NCBI RefSeq assembly: GCF_900120155.1
Contig: NZ_LT635549.1
Coordinates: 930,001 to 994,000 of the forward strand
Length of the DNA stretch: 64,000 bases
Direction of reading: 5' to 3'
Origin: Clostridium sp. Marseille-P3244
GTDB lineage: Bacteria > Bacillota > Clostridia > Lachnospirales > Lachnospiraceae
In this document: piece by piece, positions 52,444-61,182 of the stretch
Layout: every line of letters starts with the position of its first letter
How positions within the stretch are numbered: the stretch's first letter is position 1
Program-made: the position numbers and the translations under genes
Notes under the pieces: generated by a model
Databases searched by the model: none
The model's input: only the letters and a program-made list of their open reading frames with translations
Told to the model about the DNA's origin: nothing

Positions 52444-53138
52444 TCAGAAAATCACACGATGGAGATAAAGAAGCGAGAGAACAGTTAGTTGAAGAAAATG
52501 TAGGTCTTGTCTGGTGTGTTGTGAAACGTTTCTACGGGAGAGGAACAGAGGCGGAGGATCTGTTTCAAATCGGGAGCATCGGTCTGCTGAAAGCCATCGA
52601 TAAATTTGATATTTCTTATGATGTCAAATTCTCTACTTATGCGGTTCCCATGATCTCCGGGGAGATCAAACGCTTTCTCCGGGATGACGGTATGATCAAA
52701 GTCAGCCGTTCTCTGAAAGAACTTTCATACAAAAGTCTTCAGGCCAGAGAAAGAATGACGGCAGAGATGGGGAGAGAGCCGACAATCGAAGAGCTGTCTG
52801 AAGAGATGGGAATTGAGAAAGAAGAATTGGTGCAGGCGATGGAAGCAGGAGGAGAAGTAGAATCTCTATATCGGCCGATCCATCAAAATGAAGGGACAGA
52901 GATCCGTCTTCTGGACAAGATCGAAGAAAAAGAGAAGCGGGAAGAGAAGATCCTGGACCGGCTTGTATTAAAACAGCTTCTGGAAACGCTGGACGCACAG
53001 GAACGGCAGCTCATTTACCTGAGATATTTTGCGGATCGGACTCAATCTGACGTGGGAAGGATCATGGGGATATCACAGGTCCAGGTTTCGCGTATGGAGA
53101 AGAGGATCATTGAAAATTTAAGAAAGATAAGCTCCTGA
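52422..53138 (+). CDS. sigF: Forespore RNA polymerase sigma factor SigF
   Basis: A 238-residue sigma-70 family factor with region 2 (DLFQIGSIGLLKAIDKFD, FSTYAVPMISGEIKRFLRDD), region 3 and a region 4 helix-turn-helix (RTQSDVGRIMGISQVQVSRME). Gene order with spoIIAA and spoIIAB identifies it as sigma-F, the first forespore-specific factor. ATG 52422 follows GGAAGGGAGAT. Confidence 0.95.
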   Translation: MDHTIALIRKSHDGDKEAREQLVEENVGLVWCVVKRFYGRGTEAEDLFQIGSIGLLKAIDKFDISYDVKFSTYAVPMISGEIKRFLRDDGMIKVSRSLKELSYKSLQARERMTAEMGREPTIEELSEEMGIEKEELVQAMEAGGEVESLYRPIHQNEGTEIRLLDKIEEKEKREEKILDRLVLKQLLETLDAQERQLIYLRYFADRTQSDVGRIMGISQVQVSRMEKRIIENLRKISS

Positions 53139-53266
53139 AAATCTATGCATAATTTCATCAAAATCCAGGATACTATGGATATAATGCAGCGGATATGACC
53201 GGAAGCGACATGGAAAGACCGCGTGAGTTGAAGCTGCGCCCAGGGTGGAAAGGAGCGGTGAATGGT

Positions 53267-53476
53267 ATGGAAAATGGGAGGAAAAAAATTTGGATCTGTC
53301 TTCTGACGGTTGTTCTGGCGGCTGTGGTCATCGGGATACTCTGGTATCTGAGCGTGCCTCAGGAACAGAACGGGGAAGGCTTTTTGATCCGGACATCCCG
53401 GCAGGAAGAATATACGGCGAGTGTTCAGCCGGGGTGTGCGGACAGCTCTTTAGAGGAGGGATATGATGTCCTCTGA
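53267..53476 (+). CDS. Small single-pass membrane protein between sigF and spoVAA
   Basis: A 69-residue protein with one membrane helix (KIWICLLTVVLAAVVIGILWYL) and a short extracytoplasmic tail. ATG 53267 has AGGAG 11 bases upstream; in-frame starts at 53195 and 53258 are possible. It overlaps the spoVAA start. No family is recognised. Position suggests expression with the sporulation genes. Confidence 0.6.
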   Translation: MENGRKKIWICLLTVVLAAVVIGILWYLSVPQEQNGEGFLIRTSRQEEYTASVQPGCADSSLEEGYDVL

Positions 53477-54140
53477 AAATACAACACTGTACATCAAAGG
53501 GGACCGGAATGTAGAAATCACAAAACCGGATGTGACACTTGGCGATATTCTGTCTGTAGAATGTTCGGACAAGACGGTCCTGCCGAAGATAAAGACGCTG
53601 AAGATTTACAAGTTTAAAAAGACAGGCCGGCAGAGATGCGTGATATCCATACTGGAAATCATTGCGTGCGTCCATGAAAAATATCCGGATCTCGAGATCC
53701 AGAATCTGGGAGAAACAGATATCATCCTGACATATGAGGATCAGAAGACTCCGCCCATGTTATGGCATATTCTGAAAGCAGTATTTGTTGTGGCAGTCAC
53801 TTTCTGCGGAGCAGCATTTTCCATCATGGCTTTCAATAATGATGTAAATGTGACAAAACTGTTCGGACAGATATATGAGTTTGTGACAGGACAAAAAACC
53901 AGCGGATTTACGATACTGGAGATCACTTATTCTGTTGGTCTGACCGCGGGGATATTGATCTTTTTTAATCATTTTGGCAAGAAAAGGTTCACTGTGGATC
54001 CCACGCCTATGGAAGTTCAGATGCGGCTGTACGAGAATGATATCCAGACAACGTTGATCGAGGACTCAGCCAGAAAGGGGGATGAGATCGATGTGGGCGG
54101 AAGCGGCAAGGCAGCTTCTTCTGGCAGCCATAGGACTTAG
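53463..54140 (+). CDS. spoVAA: Stage V sporulation protein AA
   Basis: A 225-residue protein with a cytoplasmic N-terminal domain (LYIKGDRNVEITKPDVTLGD) and two membrane helices near residues 103-123 and 150-170 (SGFTILEITYSVGLTAGI). This matches SpoVAA, part of the spore dipicolinate channel system. GAGGAGGG precedes a double ATG at 53463/53466. It overlaps spoVAB by 50 bases. Confidence 0.88.
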   Translation: MMSSENTTLYIKGDRNVEITKPDVTLGDILSVECSDKTVLPKIKTLKIYKFKKTGRQRCVISILEIIACVHEKYPDLEIQNLGETDIILTYEDQKTPPMLWHILKAVFVVAVTFCGAAFSIMAFNNDVNVTKLFGQIYEFVTGQKTSGFTILEITYSVGLTAGILIFFNHFGKKRFTVDPTPMEVQMRLYENDIQTTLIEDSARKGDEIDVGGSGKAASSGSHRT

Positions 54141-54537
54141 CGCGGGAGTGGCTGTAGCGGGAGGGTTGTTCTCATTTATTGTGGAGCTGGGAGTAGTAGC
54201 GGATTTCGCGGACAGGACGCATACCGGAGATAAGATCCTGCTGTACGAGAGCAGTGTGGCGCTGGGAGGGATCCTGGGAAATGTTCTTTATGTATATCAG
54301 ATCGGATTTCCCGGGGGACCGGCCCAGATATCTCTCGGGCCATGGATACTTGGTATATTCGGTATCTTCGCGGGTATCTTTGTGGGATGCTGGGCCATGG
54401 CTCTGGCAGAGATCTTAAATGTCTTTCCTGTATTTATGAGAAGGGCAAGGATCGTCAGGTATCTCACAGCGTTTATATTGAGTGTAGCGATCGGGAAAGG
54501 CCTGGGAGCATGTCTGTTCTTTTTCAGAGGATGGTAG
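54091..54537 (+). CDS. spoVAB: Stage V sporulation protein AB
   Basis: A 148-residue membrane protein with about four helices and the SpoVAB pattern GLSAGVAVAGGLFSFIVELG, then NVFPVFMRRARIVRYL. ATG 54091 is favoured because AAAGGGGG abuts the earlier ATG at 54082. In B. subtilis spoVAC, D and E follow. Here an insertion sequence and then an unrelated ABC gene follow, so the rest of the set is not in this window. Confidence 0.88.
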   Translation: MWAEAARQLLLAAIGLSAGVAVAGGLFSFIVELGVVADFADRTHTGDKILLYESSVALGGILGNVLYVYQIGFPGGPAQISLGPWILGIFGIFAGIFVGCWAMALAEILNVFPVFMRRARIVRYLTAFILSVAIGKGLGACLFFFRGW

Positions 54538-54573
54538 GAGAAAGAAAAAACGAGCAATATGCATTATGTGATT

Positions 54574-54582
54574 GTTTTGTGA
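54574..54582. repeat. Left target-site duplication of the IS
   Basis: GTTTTGTGA here is repeated exactly at 56200-56208, directly outside the two inverted-repeat ends. Confidence 0.85.
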
Positions 54583-54614
54583 CTTAGAGTATAATTATCA
54601 TTGGCAAAAATAAA

Positions 54615-54638
54615 GGGAAGAGATCGAAACCTCTTCCC
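54615..54638 (+). terminator. Hairpin at IS left end
   Basis: GGGAAGAG (54615-54622) and CTCTTCCC (54631-54638) form a perfect 8-bp stem with an 8-nt loop upstream of the transposase start. There is no T-run. It could insulate the transposase from read-through of the spoVA genes. Confidence 0.45.
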
Positions 54639-54694
54639 AATCATACAGATTTATCTTATTGTTTAATTGACGAAAAAAAACATAAGGAGTCTGT

Positions 54695-56125
54695 ATGATG
54701 AGTTTAATGATAAAGGAAAACGGCGTAACATTCAAGGAGTTGGAGAAAAATATTTATGCATGGATCTGCCAGATCGGAAGAGAGTTCACAAAAGAGTTCC
54801 TGGAGCGGTATGACAGGATGCTGATGGAGGGCAGGGACAAGAAGAAATACAGAAATAAAGGTGCCAGACAGACAACCGTAAAAACCGTGTATGGGGAAGT
54901 AACCTATCAGAGGACTGTTTATGAAGTGACCGAAGAAGACGGGACCAGACGTTTTGTATATCTGCTGGACGAGACACTGGAGTTGGATCAAGTAGGCTTG
55001 ATCTCAACGAACATGGCGGAACTGCTGGTAAAAGGGATCACAGAACTGTCTTACAGGGAGTGCGCCTTACAGGTCAGTGAAATGACAGGACAGACCATCA
55101 GTGCGATGGGGGTATGGAACGTCATCCAGGCGTTAGGGAAAAAGGTCTGCGAGGACGAAGCTGAGTTGACAGAAGCATATAAGAAAGGCCATGTGAAAGG
55201 GAAACGAGAGGTTCCTGTTCTGTTTGAAGAAGCAGACGGAGTTTATATCAAACTGCAGGGAAAGGACAGAAAAGAGGAAAAACAGGATAAATCAGAGATC
55301 AAGATCGGGATTGCTTATGCCGGGTGGCGGAAAACCGGTCCGGATCGTTATGCGCTGGAAAATAAAGTGGTAGTTGCCGGATTTGCCAAAGCAAAAGAGT
55401 TCCAGGAATACCGGGAGGCGGCAATCGCACAGGAGTTTAACCTGGATGAGGTAGACCAGAGGATCTTAAATGCGGACGGAGCGTCCTGGATCAAGAAAGT
55501 GAAAGATAAAAGCACCTGTTTTCAGTTAGACCCGTTTCACCGGAACAAAGCTGTGAAAGAAAAAATTCATGAACCGGCTGCGAGGGATGCTGTTTTAGAA
55601 CTGATAAAAGAAGAAGAGATCGAAGAAGTATTCCGGTATCTGGAGAACTATCGGAATAGCCTGAGTGATGAAGCTGAGATTGAAGATGTAGAAGACCTGA
55701 TCCGTTATTATGAGAACAACCGTGAAGGGCTTGTGCCTTACCAATCCCAGGATCTGGAGCTGCCAGATCCGCCGGAGGGGCTGGAATACCGGAACATGGG
55801 GACAATGGAAAATCATGTGTGGAGTGTGATCGCGAAACGGATGAAACACGGGCACAGAAGTTGGAGCCGGCAAGGCGGGAACCATCTGGCGAAGATCCTG
55901 GCCAAAAAATGCAGCGGAAAGCTGCATGAAGTGACAGAAGGTCTGAGAAAACCGGTATTTGAAGAAGAAAAAGTAGAAGAGTTATACGGCGAGATCCTGA
56001 TGTCAGCGAAGGCACCAAAGAAAGACGGAAAGGGCTATCAATATCCAGCAGTAGGACATGTAGTTGGATTGGATGGAAAGATACAGGGAGAGAGAAAGCG
56101 ACTGCTGTACATGGCTGGATATTAG
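54695..56125 (+). CDS. ISLre2-family transposase
   Basis: A 476-residue transposase of the ISLre2 (UPF0236) family. Typical segments are VKTVYGEVTYQRTVYEV, GITELSYRECALQVSEMTGQ, VLFEEADGVYIKLQGKDRKE (first acidic residue), LNADGASWIK and CFQLDPFHRNKAV. The end (HRSWSRQGGNHLAKILAKKC) is also conserved. The frame is complete, so the element may be active. ATG 54695 follows AAGGAGTCTGT. Confidence 0.93.
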   Translation: MMSLMIKENGVTFKELEKNIYAWICQIGREFTKEFLERYDRMLMEGRDKKKYRNKGARQTTVKTVYGEVTYQRTVYEVTEEDGTRRFVYLLDETLELDQVGLISTNMAELLVKGITELSYRECALQVSEMTGQTISAMGVWNVIQALGKKVCEDEAELTEAYKKGHVKGKREVPVLFEEADGVYIKLQGKDRKEEKQDKSEIKIGIAYAGWRKTGPDRYALENKVVVAGFAKAKEFQEYREAAIAQEFNLDEVDQRILNADGASWIKKVKDKSTCFQLDPFHRNKAVKEKIHEPAARDAVLELIKEEEIEEVFRYLENYRNSLSDEAEIEDVEDLIRYYENNREGLVPYQSQDLELPDPPEGLEYRNMGTMENHVWSVIAKRMKHGHRSWSRQGGNHLAKILAKKCSGKLHEVTEGLRKPVFEEEKVEELYGEILMSAKAPKKDGKGYQYPAVGHVVGLDGKIQGERKRLLYMAGY

Positions 56126-56199
56126 AAACCAGAAAAAGGACTGTTTGAACAAAAAAGATAAATCGAAAAGGAAGTTGCCAACGATTACTTGACAGTAAC

Positions 56200-56208
56200 G
56201 TTTTGTGA
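56200..56208. repeat. Right target-site duplication of the IS
   Basis: GTTTTGTGA, an exact copy of 54574-54582. Confidence 0.85.
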
Positions 56209-56332
56209 AAAGAATATGGCCTGCGGTGGTGAAATCTGCTCAAGTATGTTAAAATACCTTCATCTGGCGCCGGACGAAAAAGGTCCCGGCCGGATGAGGG
56301 CATTTTTATTTATGCAGAAGGGAAACACGGGT

Positions 56333-59300
56333 ATGCTACAGATCAGGAATATCTGCAAGGAGTACCGGACCGGGAGTCTGGTACAAAAAGCACTCGATCA
56401 TGTGAGCCTGAACTTAAGAGACAATGAGTTCGTTGCGATCCTGGGGCCAAGCGGGTCGGGAAAGACGACTCTTTTAAATATTATCGGAGGACTGGACCGG
56501 TACGACAGCGGGGATCTGATCATCAATGGGGTTTCTACAAAAAAATATAAAGACAGAGACTGGGACTCCTACAGAAATCATACGATCGGATTCGTATTTC
56601 AGAGTTATAATCTGATCCCGCATCAGACGGTCCTGGCAAATGTGGAGCTTGCGCTTACCATTTCCGGCGTGGGGAAAGATAAGCGGCGAGAGCGTGCCAG
56701 GAAAGCTTTGGAGAGCGTGGGGCTGGGAGACCAGATCCACAAAAGGCCCAATCAGCTCTCCGGAGGGCAGATGCAGAGGGTGGCCATCGCCAGGGCTCTT
56801 GTGAATGATCCTGACATTCTTCTGGCAGATGAGCCTACCGGGGCTCTGGACAGTGAGACCAGCGTGCAGGTCATGGAACTTCTGAAAGAGGTCGCAAGGG
56901 ACCGTCTGGTCGTGATGGTTACTCACAACCCGGAACTGGCCTATGAGTACGCTACACGTATCGTAAATCTGAAAGACGGACATATCATATCGGACAGTGA
57001 CGCTTTCTCAGTGGATGAGGCAGTGATGGAGAAAACAGAACACCGGAACATGGGAAAATCCTCTATGTCATTCCTGACTGCGCTGGCTTTAAGCTTTAAC
57101 AATCTGCGCACGAAGAAAGCCCGGACACTTCTGACAGCTTTCGCGGGTTCTATCGGGATCATAGGGATCGCGCTTATCCTTTCTCTGTCTACGGGAGTCA
57201 ATGAATATATTGAAGATATTGAAGAAGAGACCCTGTCCGAGTATCCGCTCCAGATACAGAGTACAGGGTTCGATTTCAGTTCGGTCATGGGCGTTGACAG
57301 CGGATCGCCCGGAAATGCCGGCGGCCAGGAAGAGGGAGACATTCACGTGATCGAGATGGTCTCAGATATGTTTTCCACGATGGATTCCAACGACCTGAAA
57401 TCTCTGAAAGAATATCTGGACAGCAAAGAGAGCGGTATCGAACAATATACAAATGCGGTTGAGTATTCCTACAACGTGACTCCACAGATCTATCGTCAGG
57501 ATGGAGATGAGATCCGGCAGGTGCATCCGGATCAGTCGTTTAACGCGCTGGGTCTGGGTTCGACGTCCGCGTCCAACAGCCTGATGTCTAATATGATGAG
57601 TACAGATGTGTTCTATGAAATGCCAGAGAACGCTCAGCTCTATGAAGATCAGTATGAGGTAAAGGCAGGAAGGTGGCCGGAAGCTTACAACGAGTGTGTG
57701 CTTGTACTGACTTCAGGGGGCGGCATCAGTGATTTTATGCTGTATACGCTCGGGCTTAGGGACACCGCGGAACTTGATGATATGATCCGGCAATTTGCCA
57801 ATGAGGAGAATGTAGAGACTCCGGAAAACATGGGAGAGTATTCCTATGAAGATATTCTGGGCATAACATTCCGGCTGGTAAACAGCGCAGATCTTTACGA
57901 GTATGACAGTCAGTATCAGGTATGGACAGACAAATCAGGTGACCAGGAATATATGAAAGATCTGGTGGAGAGTGGCGAAGAGCTTACCATCGTGGGTATT
58001 GTACAGCCTGCCCGGGACGCGAATGCCGCCGCGCTCACCGCGGGAATCAATTATCCGGCATCTCTGACAGAGCATGTCGCGCAGTACGCGGCCGGCAGCG
58101 AGATCGTTCAGCAGCAGATGGAAGATCCGTCTGTCAACGTATTCACAGGGGAAGCATTCGGGGAACAGAGTAAAGGCGATGAGTTCGACATGGCGAGTCT
58201 CGTGACAGTAGATGAGGAGAAGCTGGACGAAGCCTTCGGATTTGACGAAAATGCGTTTTCGGGCCTGGCAGATACTTTTGATTTTTCCAGTGTTTTTGGA
58301 AGCGCGGGGAATTCTGTTGATCTTTCGGAAATGCTTGATCTCAGCGGAATAAGCATCGAACTGCCGGATATGGGAGACATGGATTTAGGCGATATAATGG
58401 GGGAGATCGAGATTTCTCTCTCTTCTGAAGATTTTGCGCGGATCGCCGGAAGCCTGATGGACGGATATCAGGAGTACGCGAAGGAGCATCCCGAAGCAGA
58501 TTACTCCGGGCTGCTGCAAAGTTTTCAAGAGTACTTAGGGACATCCGGAGCGCAGGATATTATGAGAGCGACGATCGTGGATATCATTCAGCAGAATGGC
58601 GGGATCACGGTAGAGAGCGGACAGATAAATGAACTGATGGAGGCGCTCAGGGAGGGCTTCCGGGATTATATTGCAGACAGAGATACTTCCGGATGGACAT
58701 TAGATGAGTTTTACAATGAGCTTGAAAACTATATGGCTACGGATATGGCGCGCCAGACAGTAAATGCATGGACAAACGGAATTTTCACCTCCGGACTTCA
58801 AAATCTTACAATCAGTGACGACTCGCTGGCTGCAATGGCAGTTGGACTGGCGGAAGGGTACCGTCAGTATGCTCAGGAAGGAAACGGACCGGATCCGTCT
58901 CAGATGGGACAGCATTTTATGGAGTATCTCCAGACAGAAGAGGCCCGGCAGATACTGTCGGACGGTCTGTCATCGGCGGTGGATATGGACAGTGTGGAAG
59001 AGCAGCTAGCGTCAGCGGTAGAGAGCTATGTGCAGAGTGCCATGGCTTCGTACGGAAACGCGCTTGGTCAGGCTATGGAGGAGCAGATATCCTCGGCAAT
59101 GCAGCAGATGATGAGCCGTCTTGCGTCGGGAATGAGCGATGCCATGAGCCGTGCGATGACCAATGCGGGAAACAGTCTTTCGAATGCGGTGAACATTGAT
59201 GCGGACGCGTTTGCGGACGCGTTTCAGATGAACATGACCGGGGAGGAACTGTCGGAGCTTCTTATGTCAATGAACTCATCCGAAAACGCGTCTTACGAGA

Positions 59301-59914
59301 ATAATCTGAGGACTCTTGGTTATGTAGATTTTGATACTCCGGGCAGCATTGATATCTATCCGAAAGATTTTGAAAGCAAAGAGGAAGTTGTAAGGATACT
59401 GGACGAGTACAACAGCAGGATGGAGTCGGAAGGGAAGGAAGAGCAGATCATCACCTATACAGATATGGTAGGTACACTGATGTCATCTGTGACGGATATC
59501 ATCGATACGATCAGCTATGTACTGATTGCGTTTGTTGCCATTTCCCTGATTGTATCTTCGATCATGATCGGCGTGATCACATATATCAGTGTTCTCGAGA
59601 GAAAGAAGGAGATCGGGATCCTGCGCGCGATCGGGGCATCCAGGGGGAATATCTCGCAGGTGTTCAATGCGGAGACATTTATCATCGGGCTGTGCGCGGG
59701 CCTGATCGGCATCGGCCTTACACTCCTGATCCTGATCCCGGGAAATATGCTGATCCATTATCTGGCAGGCACGAGCGATATCAGTGCCGTACTCCCGGTA
59801 CTTCCGGCTGTTGTGCTGATTGTCCTCAGCGTGATCCTGACTCTGACAGGGGGGCTTATTCCATCCCGGAAGGCGGCAAAGAGTGATCCGGTGACAGCAC
59901 TTAGGACAGAATAA
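56333..59914 (+). CDS. Large MacB/FtsX-type ABC transporter (ATPase-permease fusion)
   Basis: A 1,193-residue protein. Residues 1-230 are a LolD/MacB-type ATPase (Walker A GPSGSGKTT near 37, signature LSGGQMQRVAIARA, Walker B ILLADEPTGALD). A first membrane helix lies near 262-282, then about 750 extracytoplasmic residues with long, repetitive helical segments, then a three-helix FtsX domain at the C-terminus (ISVLERKKEIGILRAIGASR). Such proteins act as mechanotransmitters or peptide/lipid exporters. ATG 56333 starts the ATPase; the frame is open further upstream without homology. It lies 134 bases after the IS. Confidence 0.85.
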   Translation: MLQIRNICKEYRTGSLVQKALDHVSLNLRDNEFVAILGPSGSGKTTLLNIIGGLDRYDSGDLIINGVSTKKYKDRDWDSYRNHTIGFVFQSYNLIPHQTVLANVELALTISGVGKDKRRERARKALESVGLGDQIHKRPNQLSGGQMQRVAIARALVNDPDILLADEPTGALDSETSVQVMELLKEVARDRLVVMVTHNPELAYEYATRIVNLKDGHIISDSDAFSVDEAVMEKTEHRNMGKSSMSFLTALALSFNNLRTKKARTLLTAFAGSIGIIGIALILSLSTGVNEYIEDIEEETLSEYPLQIQSTGFDFSSVMGVDSGSPGNAGGQEEGDIHVIEMVSDMFSTMDSNDLKSLKEYLDSKESGIEQYTNAVEYSYNVTPQIYRQDGDEIRQVHPDQSFNALGLGSTSASNSLMSNMMSTDVFYEMPENAQLYEDQYEVKAGRWPEAYNECVLVLTSGGGISDFMLYTLGLRDTAELDDMIRQFANEENVETPENMGEYSYEDILGITFRLVNSADLYEYDSQYQVWTDKSGDQEYMKDLVESGEELTIVGIVQPARDANAAALTAGINYPASLTEHVAQYAAGSEIVQQQMEDPSVNVFTGEAFGEQSKGDEFDMASLVTVDEEKLDEAFGFDENAFSGLADTFDFSSVFGSAGNSVDLSEMLDLSGISIELPDMGDMDLGDIMGEIEISLSSEDFARIAGSLMDGYQEYAKEHPEADYSGLLQSFQEYLGTSGAQDIMRATIVDIIQQNGGITVESGQINELMEALREGFRDYIADRDTSGWTLDEFYNELENYMATDMARQTVNAWTNGIFTSGLQNLTISDDSLAAMAVGLAEGYRQYAQEGNGPDPSQMGQHFMEYLQTEEARQILSDGLSSAVDMDSVEEQLASAVESYVQSAMASYGNALGQAMEEQISSAMQQMMSRLASGMSDAMSRAMTNAGNSLSNAVNIDADAFADAFQMNMTGEELSELLMSMNSSENASYENNLRTLGYVDFDTPGSIDIYPKDFESKEEVVRILDEYNSRMESEGKEEQIITYTDMVGTLMSSVTDIIDTISYVLIAFVAISLIVSSIMIGVITYISVLERKKEIGILRAIGASRGNISQVFNAETFIIGLCAGLIGIGLTLLILIPGNMLIHYLAGTSDISAVLPVLPAVVLIVLSVILTLTGGLIPSRKAAKSDPVTALRTE

Positions 59915-59979
59915 AAGAATCAGAAAAGATGAATTATACAATGGTATCCCATGTCTAAAAAATGACGGGATCAACAGAC

Positions 59980-60027
59980 AAAAAAGGGCAATTTGGCTCG
60001 CATTAAGCGTCTGAGCCTGCCCTTTTT
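59980..60027 (+). terminator. Terminator after the large ABC gene
   Basis: AAAAAAGGGCA and TGCCCTTTTTT pair, with an inner GGCTC/GAGCC helix (59995-59999 and 60013-60017), and TTTTTTGTGTTTTT follows. It is a clear intrinsic terminator before the sugar-transport operon. Confidence 0.88.
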
Positions 60028-60162
60028 TGTGTTTTTGCATAAAAATAACAGCAATTTTTCAAAACTTTAAAGCAAATTTTTGAAACATGAAAAATCAGAT
60101 ACAGGATATAATCTGGTTATATTAAAGATTGACTGGAAAAACCAAAAAGGAGGATGTAACAA

Positions 60163-61149
60163 ATGAAAAAGAAAGTACTTGGAACTTTACTGGCGGCAAT
60201 GATGGTAGGAGCGATGCTCACAGGCTGTGTGACTGACGGAAGCTCATCCGGAAGTGATACGGCGGATAAGACTGCCGATGAGGGCAGCAGCGACGGCGCT
60301 AAAAAGTTCGCCGCGTTTGTTCCGACAATGACAAACCCGTACTGGGTAAGCGAGCTTGGACAGCTGGAATCAGATATTGAGGCTGACGGCGGCACACTGG
60401 ATATCTTTGACGCGCAGAGCGATCAGTCCAAGCAGATCTCACAGGTTGAGGACGCGATCTCAGCAGGATATGACCTTTTCTTTATCAGTGCTTTTGACGC
60501 GGACGGTGTAAGGCCGGCTCTGGAGGCGGCAAATAAGGCAGATATCCCGGTTGTCGCGATCGATACTTCTGTGACAGATGTAGATCTGGTGCAGTGCCAG
60601 GTGACAGCGGACAATGCTGAGGCCGGAAGACTTGCGGGCGAAGCGCTTGGTAAAGAACTTGGCGAAAACGCACAGGTAGGTATCATCGGTCTCTCCGTAA
60701 ACATGGACTGCCGGGCGCGTTCCGATAACTTTAAAGAAGGACTTGCAGAGACCTGCCCGACGGCTGAAATCGTATTTGAACAGGAAGGAAACGGAACAAC
60801 AGATACAGCTCTTACGATCATGGACAATATGATCCAGAGTTATCCGGATCTGGACGCAGTCTTCTGTATCAATGATCCCTCCTCTCTCGGAGCGGTCGCT
60901 GCTCTTGAGTCAGCCGGTATGCTTGAAAATGTGCTGGTGGCTTCTGTAGACGGATCTTCTGACGGCGTAAACGCTGTAAAAGAGGGCAAAATGATCGGTA
61001 CAGCGGCACAGTTCCCGATCGAGGTGGCAAAGACCTGTCTTGAGAACGCGTACAAGCTTCTCGACGGCGAAGAGATCACGGACAAGGAAGTTATGGTTCC
61101 GTCTCTGTGGATCAACGCGGACAACTGCGAGGAGAACCCGGGATATTAA
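60163..61149 (+). CDS. Sugar ABC transporter substrate-binding lipoprotein (RbsB-like)
   Basis: A 328-residue periplasmic-binding protein of the ribose/galactose type. A lipoprotein signal with lipobox LTGC (cysteine near residue 22) is followed by a G/S/D-rich linker and the binding domain (FAAFVPTMTNPYWVSELGQL, AIDTSVTDVDLVQCQVTADN, FCINDPSSLGAVAALE). AAGGAGGATG precedes the start. A TATAAT lies at 60107-60112 without a good -35, which suggests an activated promoter. ATPase and permease genes follow. Confidence 0.9.
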   Translation: MKKKVLGTLLAAMMVGAMLTGCVTDGSSSGSDTADKTADEGSSDGAKKFAAFVPTMTNPYWVSELGQLESDIEADGGTLDIFDAQSDQSKQISQVEDAISAGYDLFFISAFDADGVRPALEAANKADIPVVAIDTSVTDVDLVQCQVTADNAEAGRLAGEALGKELGENAQVGIIGLSVNMDCRARSDNFKEGLAETCPTAEIVFEQEGNGTTDTALTIMDNMIQSYPDLDAVFCINDPSSLGAVAALESAGMLENVLVASVDGSSDGVNAVKEGKMIGTAAQFPIEVAKTCLENAYKLLDGEEITDKEVMVPSLWINADNCEENPGY

Positions 61150-61182
61150 TTCGGGAAATTCTGAACTGAAAGAAGAGATGTC

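Larger units (their letters stand above)
54583..56199 (+). mobile_element. ISLre2-family insertion sequence (1,617 bp)
   Basis: The element runs from CTTAGAGTATAATTATCATT at the left to ACGATTACTTGACAGTAAC at the right. Its 25-bp ends match in 17 of 25 positions as inverted repeats and share TTGGCAA. GTTTTGTGA is duplicated outside both ends. It contains a single full-length transposase gene and appears intact. A hairpin (GGGAAGAG/CTCTTCCC, 54615-54638) inside the left end may block incoming transcription. Confidence 0.9.

Noticed and set aside
54538-56332. IS-mediated deletion of spoVAC-E
   Set aside because: The intact 9-bp duplication on both sides argues for simple insertion, not a deletion formed by this copy.
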